This document shows positions 34,502 to 34,779 of a DNA stretch of 34,779 nucleotides, piece by piece (position 1 is the stretch's first letter; each line of letters opens with the position of its first letter). A program made the position numbers and the translations under genes. The stretch is taken from assembly GCA_002709565.1 (NCBI GenBank), contig PAPY01000026.1:65222-100000 (forward strand), written 5' to 3'. The notes under the pieces are model-generated. The model was not told the origin of the DNA. It searched no databases and saw only the letters and a program-made list of their open reading frames with translations. Source of the stretch: Legionellales bacterium. Lineage in GTDB: Bacteria > Pseudomonadota > Gammaproteobacteria > UBA1113.

Positions 34502-34779
34502 TGCTCACGCTTTATAATGTATTCACCTAGCAAACGCAGTGGGAGTGCTGTTTGTCCCATTTTATCTAAGGGTTTCACGGCATCAGCAAATAATTGATTT
34601 GCGATAGCTTTTGCTTCTTCTACACCAACCAATTGTGGGTAGGTTGATTTTTGGTTATTTTGATCATGACCTTGAGGCTTGCCTAATGTTTCAGTGTCTT
34701 GCTCAATGTCAATGATGTCATCATGGACTTGAAAGGCGAGGCCAATGTTTTTGGCAAACGTATCAAGAGCATGTAACTC
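34498..34779 (-). CDS. ispA: Farnesyl diphosphate synthase (polyprenyl synthetase), C-terminal part, cut by window edge
   Basis: 94 codons of the 3' end on the minus strand, stop at 34498-34500. Translation gives LAFQVHDDIIDIEQDTETLG, the second Asp-rich motif (DDIID) of trans-prenyltransferases. KPQGHDQNNQKSTYPQLVG follows, typical of IspA, and the chain ends in LLGEYIIKREH. It condenses isopentenyl diphosphate with dimethylallyl and geranyl diphosphate. The front half, with the first Asp-rich motif, lies outside the window. Confidence 0.93.
   Translation of the reverse strand, partial: ELHALDTFAKNIGLAFQVHDDIIDIEQDTETLGKPQGHDQNNQKSTYPQLVGVEEAKAIANQLFADAVKPLDKMGQTALPLRLLGEYIIKREH

Overview
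The window reads as chromosome of a gammaproteobacterium. Gene families and local order (hflX-hflK-hflC-purA, rnr-rlmB, nrdR-nusB, emrAB, bioC) are typical of that class. Several orphan proteins look like secreted effectors, and the mosaic of housekeeping and accessory genes suggests a host-associated, Legionellales-like lineage. That placement is inference; no marker gene here fixes it.

Layout. (1) 1-3963: the 3' end of hflX, a palindromic repeat, the hflK/hflC membrane complex, a terminator, a small DUF2065 membrane protein and purA. (2) 3964-8339: accessory block with a 121-bp IS66-like MITE carrying a perfect 8-bp target duplication, two orphan genes sharing a C-terminal module and near-identical promoters (the second has a possible macro-like domain), and a small lipoprotein. 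(3) 8385-11561: tRNA-Leu(CAG), rnr and rlmB. (4) 11558-15640: an AAA_14/DUF4143 ATPase-nuclease, a divergent ATPase with a winged helix, and an internally duplicated membrane/coiled-coil protein; the divergent spacer holds two different palindrome systems. (5) 15781-20481: ettA, a sugar-nucleotide epimerase, a DUF234-type ATPase, and a spacer with a third palindrome system. (6) 20482-26017: glyA, nrdR, nusB, an insertion (Abi-like remnant, orphan gene, fahA), then pgpA. (7) 26000-34779: emrAB, dps, comF, bioY, dacB, bioC, an MgtC-like protein, a retropepsin-like protease and the 3' part of ispA. Two copies of the palindromic repeat seen near hflK lie just before the last two complete genes.

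Working together: HflK/HflC control membrane proteolysis; RNase R, RlmB, NusB and EttA serve RNA and translation; GlyA, PurA and NrdR serve one-carbon and nucleotide supply; BioY and BioC belong to biotin supply without the usual bio operon. The most unusual signal is that three P-loop ATPase genes of related types each have their own sequence-distinct, strongly dyadic array upstream. Second is the effector-like gene pair next to the MITE.
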